Below, in pieces: positions 7,878 through 16,403 of a stretch of 36,549 bases of DNA; position 1 is the stretch's first letter; each line of letters starts with the position of its first letter. Where the stretch lies: positions 1 through 36,549 of the forward strand of contig JAQXGF010000048.1 of the NCBI GenBank assembly GCA_029006155.1, written 5' to 3'. Position numbers and translations under genes: made by a program. The notes beneath the pieces were generated by a model. That model saw only the letters and a program-made list of their open reading frames with translations, was not told the DNA's origin and made no database searches. Origin of the DNA: Lachnospiraceae bacterium. GTDB taxonomy: Bacteria; Bacillota; Clostridia; Lachnospirales; Lachnospiraceae.

Positions 7878-10454
7878 ATGGCAATCAAATTTGTAGAAAA
7901 GTTTTTCGGAACGCACAGCCAGCGTGAGCTGAAAATGATCACGCCGATCGTGGACAAGGTCGAGAGCCTGCGGCCGCAGATGCAGGCACTGTCTGACGAG
8001 GAGCTGCGCGCGAAGACACAGGAATACAAGAATCGTTATGCAAACGGAGAGTCCCTCGATGATCTTCTTCCGGAAGCATTTGCGACGGTTCGGGAAGCAG
8101 CAAAGCGTGTACTGAACATGGAACACTACCGGGTACAGATCATCGGTGGCGTGATCCTCCATCAGGGACGTATCGCAGAGATGCGTACCGGTGAAGGTAA
8201 GACGCTGGTATCGACGCTTCCGGCATATCTGAACGCACTGACCGGGGAAGGCGTTCATATCGTTACGGTCAATGATTATCTGGCACACCGTGACGCATCA
8301 TGGATGGGAAAGGTACATGAGTTTCTCGGCCTGACCGTTGGCTGTGTGCTGAATTCCATGGACAATGATGAGAGAAGAAAGCAGTATGCATGTGATATCA
8401 CGTATGTGACGAACAATGAGCTTGGTTTCGATTACCTGCGTGACAACATGGTCATTTATAAAGAGCAGCTCGTACAGCGCGATCTGGCGTATGCGATCAT
8501 CGACGAGGTCGACTCCGTCCTGATCGATGAGGCGCGTACTCCGCTGATCATTTCCGGTCAGAGCGGCAAGTCCACAAAGCTCTACGAGGTCTGCGACATT
8601 CTGGCAGGCCAGCTCGAGCGTGGTGAGGCGAGCGGTGAAGTCACGAAGATGACCGCCCTGATGGGAGAGGAGATCACGGAGACCGGAGACTTTATCGTAA
8701 ATGAGAAGGACAAGATCGTGAATCTGACCGAGCAGGGTGTCAAGAAGGTCGAGCAGTTCTTCCACATCGACAACTTTGCAGACCCGGAGAATCTGGAGAT
8801 TCAGCACAACGTCGATCTGGCACTGCGCGCACACAATCTGATGTTCCGCGATCAGGATTACGTCGTAAAGGATGATCAGGTCATGATCGTCGATGAGTTT
8901 ACCGGACGTATCATGCCGGGCCGCCGTTATTCGGACGGACTGCATCAGGCGATTGAGGCGAAGGAGCATGTGAAGGTAAAGCGTGAGAGCAAGACGCTCG
9001 CGACGATCACCTTCCAGAACTTCTTCAATAAATACAAAAAGAAATCCGGTATGACCGGTACGGCGCTGACCGAGGAGAAGGAGTTCCGTGATATCTATGG
9101 CATGGACGTTGTGGAGATCCCGACGAACCGTCCGGTACAGCGTATCGACTACGATGATGCCGTATATATGACGAAGAAGGAAAAGTACCGTGCCGTCGTA
9201 GAGGCAGTCAAAGAGGCACATGCGAAGAACCAGCCGGTACTGGTAGGTACGATCACGATCGATGTATCCGAGCACATCAGCAACATGCTCCGCAGAGAAG
9301 GCATCCAGCATAAGGTGCTGAACGCGAAGTTCCATGAGCTCGAGGCGGAGATCGTAGCAGATGCAGGTGTACACGGAGCGGTTACGATCGCGACGAACAT
9401 GGCAGGTCGTGGTACCGATATCAAGCTGGATGATGAGGCAAAGGCAGCCGGCGGTCTTCGGATCATCGGTACCGAGCGTCATGAGTCCCGCCGTATTGAC
9501 AATCAGCTGCGTGGACGTTCCGGACGTCAGGGAGATCCGGGTGAATCCCGTTTCTACATCTCTCTGGAGGACGATCTGATGCGTCTGTTCGGTTCTGAGA
9601 AGATGATGAAGGTGTTCAAGTCGCTCGGCGTGCAGGAGAATGAGCAGATCGAGCATAAGATGCTCTCCAATGCGATCGAGAAGGCACAGATGAAGATCGA
9701 GTCGAACAACTTCGCCATCCGTAAGAACCTGCTCGAGTACGACCAGGTCAATAACGAGCAGCGTGAGATCATTTACTCCGAGAGACGCCGCGTATTGAAC
9801 GGCGAGAGCATGCGTGATTCTATCTTCAAGATGATCACGGATATCGTAGACAATGCAGTGGATCTGTGCTTTGGCGAGAACACCGATAAGGAGAACTGGG
9901 ATGCCAAGGAGCTGAATTCCGTACTGCTTCCGACGATCCCGCTGCAGCCGATCACGCAGGAGATGCTCGATCAGGCCGGCAGCAAGAACGAGCTGAAGCA
10001 GACGTTGAAGGAGCAGGCAGTCAAGCTCTATGAGCTCAAGGAGGCCGAGTTCCCGGAGCAGGAGCAGATCCGTGAGCTGGAGCGTGTCATCCTTCTGAAG
10101 GTCATCGACCGGAAGTGGATGGATCACATCGACGATATGGATCAGCTGCGTCAGGGTATCGGACTGCAGGCTTACGGTCAGAGAGATCCGCTTGTTGAGT
10201 ACAAGATGAGTGCATACGAGATGTTTGATGCGATGAGCGCAGGCATTCAGGAAGATACGGTCCGTCTGCTGTTCCACGTAAAGGTCGAGCAGAAGGTCGA
10301 GCGTGAAGAGGTCGCAAAAGTGACCGGTACGAATAAGGATGAGTCCGGACCGAGAGCACCGAAGAAGCGTGCCGAGCAGAAGATTTATCCGAACGATCCG
10401 TGCCCGTGCGGAAGCGGCAAGAAGTACAAGCAGTGCTGCGGCAGAAAAGCCTGA
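7878..10454 (+). CDS. secA: Preprotein translocase ATPase SecA
   Basis: 858-residue motor that drives unfolded preproteins through SecYEG. Visible parts in order: the N-terminal SecA/HPF-side motif, Walker [11 protein letters not shown] at about residues 101-110, the DEAD-like box [18 protein letters not shown], the preprotein-binding region, [20 protein letters not shown], the second helicase domain with [10 protein letters not shown] and [13 protein letters not shown], and a C-terminal zinc motif C842-P-C844...C853-C854 used for SecB or ribosome contacts. Length and order are normal. It is followed after 37 bases by prfB with no terminator, so the two are probably co-transcribed. Confidence 0.98.
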   Translation: MAIKFVEKFFGTHSQRELKMITPIVDKVESLRPQMQALSDEELRAKTQEYKNRYANGESLDDLLPEAFATVREAAKRVLNMEHYRVQIIGGVILHQGRIAEMRTGEGKTLVSTLPAYLNALTGEGVHIVTVNDYLAHRDASWMGKVHEFLGLTVGCVLNSMDNDERRKQYACDITYVTNNELGFDYLRDNMVIYKEQLVQRDLAYAIIDEVDSVLIDEARTPLIISGQSGKSTKLYEVCDILAGQLERGEASGEVTKMTALMGEEITETGDFIVNEKDKIVNLTEQGVKKVEQFFHIDNFADPENLEIQHNVDLALRAHNLMFRDQDYVVKDDQVMIVDEFTGRIMPGRRYSDGLHQAIEAKEHVKVKRESKTLATITFQNFFNKYKKKSGMTGTALTEEKEFRDIYGMDVVEIPTNRPVQRIDYDDAVYMTKKEKYRAVVEAVKEAHAKNQPVLVGTITIDVSEHISNMLRREGIQHKVLNAKFHELEAEIVADAGVHGAVTIATNMAGRGTDIKLDDEAKAAGGLRIIGTERHESRRIDNQLRGRSGRQGDPGESRFYISLEDDLMRLFGSEKMMKVFKSLGVQENEQIEHKMLSNAIEKAQMKIESNNFAIRKNLLEYDQVNNEQREIIYSERRRVLNGESMRDSIFKMITDIVDNAVDLCFGENTDKENWDAKELNSVLLPTIPLQPITQEMLDQAGSKNELKQTLKEQAVKLYELKEAEFPEQEQIRELERVILLKVIDRKWMDHIDDMDQLRQGIGLQAYGQRDPLVEYKMSAYEMFDAMSAGIQEDTVRLLFHVKVEQKVEREEVAKVTGTNKDESGPRAPKKRAEQKIYPNDPCPCGSGKKYKQCCGRKA

Positions 10455-10491
10455 GCATATTTTTAGAATATCAGGAAAGAGGGTGAAACTA

Positions 10492-11623
10492 TTGGTAGAA
10501 CTGGATCAGTTCAAAAGTATTTTAAACAGCTATACAAAACCATTAGTGGAAGTGAGGGATTCACTTTGACCTGGTAAACAAAGAGCAGAAAATCCAGGAA
10601 ATGGAGCGTAAAATGGAAGAGCCGGACTTCTGGGACAACCCGGAGCGTTCGCAGCAGCACATGAAGACGCTCAGTGATTTAAAAGAAGACGTAGCGACGT
10701 ACAAGCAGCTGACCGATCAGTATGAGGAGATCGAGCTAATGATTGAGATGGGCTACGAAGAAAATGATCCGGAGGTTATCCCGGAGATTCAGGAGATGCT
10801 GGATACGTTCCAGGAGACTTTTGAGAATATCCGGATCAAGACACTGCTCTCCGGCGAGTACGACACGTATGACGCGATTGTGACGCTTCATGCGGGCGCG
10901 GGCGGCACGGAGTCCTGTGACTGGGCGTCGATGCTGTACCGGATGTACACAAGATGGGCTGACAAGAAGGGCTTTTCGATCGAGGTACTCGATTATCTGG
11001 ACGGAGATGAAGCGGGCATCAAGTCCGTGACCTTCCAGGTAAACGGCACGAATGCCTATGGTTATCTGAAGTCTGAAAAGGGTGTACACCGTCTCGTGCG
11101 GATTTCTCCGTTCAATGCGGCAGGCAAGCGTCAGACATCCTTTGTGAGCTGTGATGTCATGCCGGATATCGAGGAGGATGTCGATGTCGAGATCAATATG
11201 GACGATCTGCGTATCGATACGTACCGTTCGAGCGGAGCCGGCGGACAGCACATCAATAAGACATCTTCGGCGATCCGTATCACGCATATTCCGACGGGGA
11301 TCGTCGTACAGTGCCAGAATGAGCGTTCTCAGCACCAGAATAAGGACAAAGCGATGCAGATGTTGAAGGCAAAGCTGTATCTTCTGAAGCAGCAGGAGAA
11401 TGCGGAGAAGGCATCCGGCATCCGTGGAGAGGTCAAAGAGATCGGCTGGGGCAACCAGATCCGTTCCTATGTCATGCAGCCGTATACGATGGTCAAGGAT
11501 CACCGGACGAATGCAGAGACCGGAAATGTGGACAGCGTCATGGACGGCAATATTGACCTGTTCATCAATGCTTACCTGAAGTGGATTTCCCTTGGCGCAC
11601 AGCCATCTGAGGAAGAAGCCTGA
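10492..11623 (+). CDS. prfB: Peptide chain release factor 2, programmed +1 frameshift
   Basis: RF2 reads UAA and UGA stops and triggers peptide release. The gene is split: 25 codons from a TTG start (10492; AGAGGGTG box just upstream) end at TGA 10567-10569, and the main frame resumes at GAC 10568. The junction CTT-TGA-C with AGGG three codons upstream is the classic RF2 frameshift site, giving 376 residues after the shift. RF2 specificity tripeptide SPF is at 205-207 and the catalytic GGQ at 250-252. Rising RF2 favours stopping at the UGA, so expression is self-limited (established for RF2). It follows secA and ends at a terminator. Confidence 0.96.
10555..10570 (+). promoter_or_regulatory. 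RF2 recoding site
   Basis: AGGG (10555-10558) acts as an internal Shine-Dalgarno-like stimulator, then CTT (10564-10566) is the slip codon, TGA (10567-10569) the in-frame stop and C10570 the weak-context base. The AGG codon sits three codons before CTT, as in E. coli prfB. Confidence 0.92.
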
Positions 11624-11650
11624 GAAAAAGAAATATAGAAAACAGAAAAG

Positions 11651-11678
11651 CAGACGGTTTTTGGTGCCGTCTGTTTTT
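11651..11678 (+). terminator. Terminator after prfB
   Basis: CAGACGG (11651-11657) pairs with CCGTCTG (11667-11673), followed by TTTTT; the flanking A-run on the left lengthens the stem. Confidence 0.8.
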
Positions 11679-11719
11679 CGTATCGTCCGCTCTTATTTCA
11701 GACGCATTCCAGAAAACGG

Positions 11720-11748
11720 TTGCGTCACACGGGAAAATATGGTAACAT
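11720..11748 (+). promoter_or_regulatory. Possible promoter of the ACT-hom operon
   Basis: TTGCGT (11720-11725), 17-base spacer, TAACAT (11743-11748) with a TG extension. A better TATAAT at 11796-11801 lies too near the ATG to leave room for a ribosome binding site. Confidence 0.35.
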
Positions 11749-11814
11749 CTTTCTTTGGTAGACAAACGTTCATCACAGACACACACGAGAAGCATTATAA
11801 TTGGGAGCGCAATC

Positions 11815-12258
11815 ATGTTAGAGAAGACAAAGTACTTTGTGGTTCGGGAAAAAGCGGTACCGGAGGTATTGTTGAAAGTCGTCGAGGCAAAACGGCTTCT
11901 GGATACGAAACGGGTCGGTACGGTACAGGAGGCGGCAGATGCAGTCGGGATCAGCCGCAGTTCTTTTTATAAATATAAGGAAGACATTTTTCCATTTCGC
12001 GATAATATTAAAGGAAAGATTCTGACGTTCGTGATTCAGATGCACGATGAGCCGGGACTTCTGTCAGATGTCCTGAAGGTAGTGGCAGAGTATGCGGCCA
12101 ATATCCAGACGCTGCATCAGAGTATCCCGATCAACGGAGTGGCGACCCTGACGATCAGCGTGGAGGTGCTCGCCGGGACCGGAGATATTTCGAAGATGAT
12201 CGAGACGATTGAGGCCAGGGAGGGTATTCAGTACCTGAAAATACTGGCAAGAGAGTAA
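11815..12258 (+). CDS. ACT domain protein, PheB-like (UPF0735 family)
   Basis: 147 residues. The N-terminal half has a helix-turn-helix-like stretch (TVQEAADAVGISRSSFYKYKEDIFPF, about residues 40-65); the C-terminal half (GKILTFVIQMHDEPGLLSDVLKVVAEY...) is an ACT domain, a small-molecule binding fold common in amino acid control. Start ATG 11815 is chosen for GGGAG seven bases away and the conserved MLEKTKYFVV opening. It lies 19 bases before hom and is probably in the same transcript, which suggests sensing of an aspartate-family amino acid such as threonine (inference). The real biochemical function of this family is not settled. Confidence 0.88.
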   Translation: MLEKTKYFVVREKAVPEVLLKVVEAKRLLDTKRVGTVQEAADAVGISRSSFYKYKEDIFPFRDNIKGKILTFVIQMHDEPGLLSDVLKVVAEYAANIQTLHQSIPINGVATLTISVEVLAGTGDISKMIETIEAREGIQYLKILARE

Positions 12259-12277
12259 AGACAAAGGGGAGAAGAAC

Positions 12278-13492
12278 ATGGTACAGACAGCGGTATTAGG
12301 CTATGGCACAGTCGGAAGCGGCGTGGTGAAAGTCATCGACACGAATCACGACAGCATCCTTGCAAAGGCAGGCGTAGACCTGCAGGTAAAATATATTCTG
12401 GATCTGAGAGAATTTCCGGGGGATCCGAACGAGCAGAAAGTCGTCCATGATGTGGAAGTGATCCTGCAGGATCCGGAAGTTCGCATTGTAGTGGAGACGA
12501 TGGGCGGCGTGGAGCCGGCCTTTACGTTTACGAAGCGGGCATTGATGGCAGGAAAGAGCGTCTGCACCTCGAATAAGGAGCTCGTGGCGACGCATGGCAC
12601 CGAGCTTCTGGCACTGGCGCGGGAGCATCAGGTATCCTATCTGTTTGAGGCGAGTTGCGGCGGCGGTATTCCGATCATCCGTCCACTGCGCACGAGCCTG
12701 TGTGCGGACGTGATCGACGAGGTGGCCGGTATTTTAAATGGTACGACGAATTACATTCTCACAAAGATGATCGATGAGGGACTCGAATTTGACGAGGTAT
12801 TAAAGGATGCGCAGCAGAAAGGCTACGCAGAGCGCAATCCGGAAGCGGATGTGGAAGGATACGATGCCTGCCGCAAGATTGCGATTTTATCTTCACTCGC
12901 TTACGGACAGCGTGTGGATTTTAAAGATGTCTATACCGAGGGGATTACCAAGATTACGTCTGCGGAGATCCGCTATGCAAAGGCGATGGGAAAGACGATC
13001 AAGCTGCTGGCCTTCAGCCGGAAAGAGGACGGGAAGGTGCTGGCAATGGTAGCGCCGCATCTCGTAGGGGCAAATGACCCGCTGTTCGCGGTGAATGGCG
13101 TGTTTAACGCGATCTTCGTGCATGGAAATATGCTCGGCGATGCGATGTTCTACGGTCAGGGTGCCGGCAAAGAAGCGACGGCGAGCGCGGTCGTAGGTGA
13201 TGTCATCGAGGAAGCACAGACACTCGGACGCACGGTACAGTCTGAATGGGGCGAAGAGAAGCTTGCGCTGGCAGAGCTTTCCGATACGAAGAAGCGCTAT
13301 TTCGTCCGGGTAAAAGGCGCACTGGCAGATGCAGCAACTATCACGGCGGCGTTTGGTGCGGTCGAGACGGTCGATGCCGGACTGGACGGCGAGTTTGGGT
13401 TCCTCACCGGTGTGATGACGGAGAAAGCGTATCAGGCGTGCGTGGAGAAGACGGAAGGGATTCTGTCGATGCTGCGGGTGCGGGAGAAGTAA
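12278..13492 (+). CDS. hom: Homoserine dehydrogenase
   Basis: NAD(P)-dependent reduction of aspartate semialdehyde to homoserine, the branch point to threonine and methionine. 404 residues: Rossmann motif GYGTVGSG at residues 8-15, TSNKELVATHG, the substrate region GGGIPIIRPLRTSL, GILNGTTNYIL, and the catalytic NPEADVEGYDACRK segment. A shortened ACT-like C-terminal part (YFVRVKGALAD... to the end) is where threonine feedback acts in relatives. AAAGGGGAGAA provides the RBS. It sits between an ACT protein and an ApgM-family gene that may supply homoserine kinase, forming a threonine-directed operon. Confidence 0.96.
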   Translation: MVQTAVLGYGTVGSGVVKVIDTNHDSILAKAGVDLQVKYILDLREFPGDPNEQKVVHDVEVILQDPEVRIVVETMGGVEPAFTFTKRALMAGKSVCTSNKELVATHGTELLALAREHQVSYLFEASCGGGIPIIRPLRTSLCADVIDEVAGILNGTTNYILTKMIDEGLEFDEVLKDAQQKGYAERNPEADVEGYDACRKIAILSSLAYGQRVDFKDVYTEGITKITSAEIRYAKAMGKTIKLLAFSRKEDGKVLAMVAPHLVGANDPLFAVNGVFNAIFVHGNMLGDAMFYGQGAGKEATASAVVGDVIEEAQTLGRTVQSEWGEEKLALAELSDTKKRYFVRVKGALADAATITAAFGAVETVDAGLDGEFGFLTGVMTEKAYQACVEKTEGILSMLRVREK

Positions 13493-13590
13493 AAAGGGTA
13501 TAAGGTATTTCAGCTCTTACATATCCGGTTTGGTGGAATAGAAAAATAGAATGAATGAAATGTGAGATGGGACGAGGAGGGAGAGTACAT

Positions 13591-14793
13591 ATGAAATATG
13601 TCGTAATTCTGGGAGATGGCATGGCAGATGAGCCGATCGAAGCGCTAGATGGCAGGACGCCGCTGGAGGCGGCTAAGACGCCGACGATGGATCTGCTGGC
13701 AAAAGACGCAGAGATCGGGCTTTTGAAGACGATTCCGGATGGAATGAAGCCGGGCAGCGATACGGCGAATCTGGCAGTGCTCGGCTACGATCCGAAGGAA
13801 TACTATACGGGGCGGTCTCCGCTGGAAGCGTTGAGCATCGGCGTGCCGATGGAAGATACGGATGTGGCACTTCGCTGCAACCTCGTCACGCTGACAGAGG
13901 AGGAGCCGTATGAGGAGAAACGGATTCTGGATCACAGCTCTTCTGAGATCAGTACGGAGGATGCAGATGTCTTGCTGAATGCGGTGAAAAAAGAGCTGCA
14001 AAATGAGACTTATCAGTTCTATACCGGGACGAGCTATCGGCATTGCATGATCTGGAAGCATGGAACCGTCGTGGAGCTGACACCGCCGCACGACCATCTG
14101 ACTGAAGTGATCCATCCGTATCTGCCGCAGGATGCGATGCTGTGCAAAATGCAAAAGCGCAGCTATGAGATTCTCGCAAATCATCCGATCAATCTGGAAC
14201 GCAAGGCGAAAGGTCTGAACCCGGCGAACAGCCTCTGGTTCTGGGGAGCCGGGACGAAGCCGATGCTTTCCGCATTTTCAGAAAAGTATGGAAAGAGCGG
14301 CGCGATGATCTCAGCCGTAGATTTGCTGAAGGGCATTGCAGTCGGTGCAAAGATGCAGGTTATCGAAGTGCCGGGTGCCAATGGCGGACTGCATACGAAT
14401 TATGAAGGAAAGGCAGAAGCAGCCTTAAAGGCGCTTTTGCAGGATGGACTGGATTTTGCCTATGTGCATCTGGAAGCGCCGGATGAGATGGGACATCAGG
14501 GAAGCCTGGAGCGGAAGCTGCAGGCGATCGAGAATCTGGATCACCGGATCATCCGCATTGTAAAGGAAGGACTGGATGCGTCCGGGGAGGATTACCGCAT
14601 GCTCGTGCTTCCGGATCATCCGACCCCGCTTCGCATCCGTACCCACAGTGCCGAGCCGGTGCCGTATCTGCTGTACGACAGCCGGAAGCGCCTTGGCAGC
14701 AGCGCGGTTTACTGCGAGCGCACCGCCAGGGAGAATGGCATCCTGCGCACGGAAGGGTATAAGATGATGGATGTGCTGCTGGAGCGAGACTGA
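13591..14793 (+). CDS. ApgM-family protein: 2,3-BPG-independent PGM or proposed homoserine kinase
   Basis: 400-residue member of the alkaline phosphatase superfamily, archaeal-type phosphoglycerate mutase branch. Metal and nucleophile residues are visible: Asp9 (ILGDGMAD), Ser56 (PGSDTANLAVLGYDP) and C-terminal HLEAPDEMGHQG and LVLPDHPTPLRIRTHS. Start ATG 13591 has GAGGAGGGAGAG upstream; an in-frame ATG at 13555 lies before that box. A subgroup of this family in clostridia and deltaproteobacteria has been proposed, from gene neighbourhood, to act as homoserine kinase (TIGR02535, from memory). The place straight after hom favours that reading; phosphoglycerate mutase is the alternative. A strong terminator follows. 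Confidence 0.88.
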   Translation: MKYVVILGDGMADEPIEALDGRTPLEAAKTPTMDLLAKDAEIGLLKTIPDGMKPGSDTANLAVLGYDPKEYYTGRSPLEALSIGVPMEDTDVALRCNLVTLTEEEPYEEKRILDHSSSEISTEDADVLLNAVKKELQNETYQFYTGTSYRHCMIWKHGTVVELTPPHDHLTEVIHPYLPQDAMLCKMQKRSYEILANHPINLERKAKGLNPANSLWFWGAGTKPMLSAFSEKYGKSGAMISAVDLLKGIAVGAKMQVIEVPGANGGLHTNYEGKAEAALKALLQDGLDFAYVHLEAPDEMGHQGSLERKLQAIENLDHRIIRIVKEGLDASGEDYRMLVLPDHPTPLRIRTHSAEPVPYLLYDSRKRLGSSAVYCERTARENGILRTEGYKMMDVLLERD

Positions 14794-14852
14794 AAAAATG
14801 ATTTTAGTAATAAACCACACTTTGAAGTAGACTTTATATGTGGTTAAATAAG

Positions 14853-14896
14853 AAAACGTGCAGATCTGACAAATGAGAGGGTCTGCACGTTTTTAT
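14853..14896. terminator. Bidirectional terminator between ApgM gene and convergent DUF975 gene
   Basis: A 14-bp stem (14853-14866 with 14880-14893, one G-U) starts with AAAA and ends with a T-run, so it serves both strands. Confidence 0.85.
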
Positions 14897-14936
14897 TTTG
14901 ATATAAATCTTGTTATACGATAGCGATATGTTTGCG

Positions 14937-15644
14937 TCAGAGGCCGTTTGTATCTTCTCCCATGCGCGCCCGGAAGAACAGCATCTGCGTCATCACCATA
15001 TACGGCACGACGAGTACGAGTCCGATGCCAAACGAGAGCAGGCCGAGCAAAAAGACGCCGATGAAGCTCAGAAGCAAAAAGAAAAATTTTACCCGGCAGC
15101 CTTTCATAAGTGCCATGCTCTGGCGCAGGTAGTCCTGTACGGAATGCCACGGATCTGTCGCGTAGAAAAAGAGGACGGCGGAAAAGGTCATGGTATACCA
15201 GAGCAGGATCAGGAGCAGCACGATGGCAACAGCGGCAAACGGAAGGCTTCTTCCGAATTTCATGTAGCTAAGCGGGAGCAGGTTCAGAACGCCGTATTCT
15301 ACGATCAGAGAGAGCACGGAAAAAGCGGCGACCGGCTCCGGATGGCTCCGAAAGGCGAAGAGCAGATCGGAGAACCGGATCGGCTCCTGCTCGGTGATCC
15401 GGTAATAAATATAGTACATTCCGGCAAGCAGCAGCGTGTAGACCATGTTTGTGATGAGCAGCGCGGCAAAGTCGAGCACCCGTCCCAGCAAGCCGCCGAT
15501 CTCCGGGACAGCCAGAAGGCTCAGAGAGCTGAGAAAGAAATTGCTGCAGGCCAGCAGAAACGTCACCAGCGCGAGTATTCCATATTTTCCGAGCAGCAGC
15601 TGGCGGGCAGCTCGTTTCAGGTCGCGTATGTTCAAAGTCGTCAT
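14937..15644 (-). CDS. DUF975-type integral membrane protein
   Basis: 235 residues, mostly hydrophobic, with about five or six membrane segments. The N-terminus (TTLNIRDLKRAARQLLLGKYGILALVTFLL) matches the pattern of DUF975 proteins: a basic amphipathic helix before the first membrane span. A loop with YRITEQEPIRFSDLLFAF separates the halves, as in relatives. No enzymatic motif. Its ATG overlaps the stop of the upstream minus-strand gene by four bases (ATGA), so the two are translationally coupled. Function unknown. Confidence 0.8.
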   Translation of the reverse strand: MTTLNIRDLKRAARQLLLGKYGILALVTFLLACSNFFLSSLSLLAVPEIGGLLGRVLDFAALLITNMVYTLLLAGMYYIYYRITEQEPIRFSDLLFAFRSHPEPVAAFSVLSLIVEYGVLNLLPLSYMKFGRSLPFAAVAIVLLLILLWYTMTFSAVLFFYATDPWHSVQDYLRQSMALMKGCRVKFFFLLLSFIGVFLLGLLSFGIGLVLVVPYMVMTQMLFFRARMGEDTNGL

Positions 15645-16171
15645 ATGAAATCCCCCTGTGATGAATCTACGGACGGAGCAGATGGAGCCGGTGTCTCTTC
15701 GTGGTATGGATCTGCACCGTAGAAATAGCGGAAATAGTCGTCGTAAAGCGAATCAAAATAGTCTTCGTTGCTCTGATGATTGTCATTCCCGTCATTTAGA
15801 TCCGGTGTTGTCCCTGATTGGTCGTCAGAGGTGCTTCCGGAGCCGTCATCGAAGAAATTATAGGAATCCGGCAGGCCGTACTGTTCGAGCAGGGTCGAAA
15901 AAATCTGGCTGTAATAGGCACGTGCCTGTGGATTGTGCATGACGGAATAAAAAGAATAGGCGGTCATCGAGCAGCTGCTTACAGCAGCGAAAATCCCGGC
16001 GAGCATCCCGGCGAGACTTTTCCCGGAAAGATGCCGATCCGTTCTTGAGAGCAGCGCGCAGAGCACCGAGAGCGCGCCAAGACCGACAGCGACGATAAAT
16101 ACGGAGCCGGACAGGACGGCAAGAATGCCGAAGATCAGCGATGCAGTCGCCATACTGTTTTTATGGTACAT
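15641..16171 (-). CDS. DUF4190-like membrane protein with acidic tail
   Basis: 176 residues. Two hydrophobic hairpin segments (about residues 8-38 and 52-75) resemble DUF4190 proteins (ASLIFGILAVLSG..., SGKSLAGMLAGIFAAVSS). A low-complexity tail rich in Asp, Ser, Tyr and Asn follows (about 100-176), likely disordered. It is the first gene of a two-gene minus-strand operon with the DUF975 gene. The promoter at 16286-16314 leaves a leader of about 108 bases. Function unknown. Confidence 0.78.
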   Translation of the reverse strand: MYHKNSMATASLIFGILAVLSGSVFIVAVGLGALSVLCALLSRTDRHLSGKSLAGMLAGIFAAVSSCSMTAYSFYSVMHNPQARAYYSQIFSTLLEQYGLPDSYNFFDDGSGSTSDDQSGTTPDLNDGNDNHQSNEDYFDSLYDDYFRYFYGADPYHEETPAPSAPSVDSSQGDFI

Positions 16172-16285
16172 AAAACCTCCATTCTGGAATCCGGCAGGAG
16201 GCCGGTTCCTCTTTTGTGGTCAGACGAATCACTGCCGACTGCCTTCTGATAATAGAAGCAGGGGAATGCTTCTCTGCGTTTCAAT

Positions 16286-16314
16286 ATCATAACACACCCG
16301 GCAGGGGCTTTCAA
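16286..16314 (-). promoter_or_regulatory. Promoter of the minus-strand membrane protein operon
   Basis: On the minus strand TTGAAA (16309-16314), 17-base spacer, TATGAT (16286-16291) with an upstream TG. Strong sigma-A match. Confidence 0.7.
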
Positions 16315-16331
16315 GGCGCGAATCTGCCATC

Positions 16332-16360
16332 TTGCAGAGCGGGCAGTTTTTCGATATAAT
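16332..16360 (+). promoter_or_regulatory. tex promoter
   Basis: TTGCAG (16332-16337), 17-base spacer, TATAAT (16355-16360), divergent from the membrane protein promoter only 18 bases away. Confidence 0.7.
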
Positions 16361-16403
16361 ATAAATCTGGCATTTATACAGGAAGAAAAAGAGGAGATTT
16401 TAC

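Noticed and set aside
8298-10277. 659-codon open frame on the minus strand inside secA
   Set aside because: It mirrors secA codon by codon (Leu/Asp/His-rich composition), has no ribosome site and no domain; secA itself is fully conserved.
11796-11801. TATAAT as the promoter of the ACT-domain gene
   Set aside because: It is 13 bases from the ATG; the transcript would start after the GGGAG ribosome site.
14813-14845. Hairpin AACCACA/TGTGGTT after the ApgM gene as a terminator
   Set aside because: Only 7 bp, long loop and an A-rich rather than T-rich tail; the strong terminator follows at 14853.
14910-15722. 270-codon plus-strand open frame opposite the DUF975 gene
   Set aside because: Charged low-complexity product; the opposite strand has a proper membrane protein with an ATGA-coupled neighbour.
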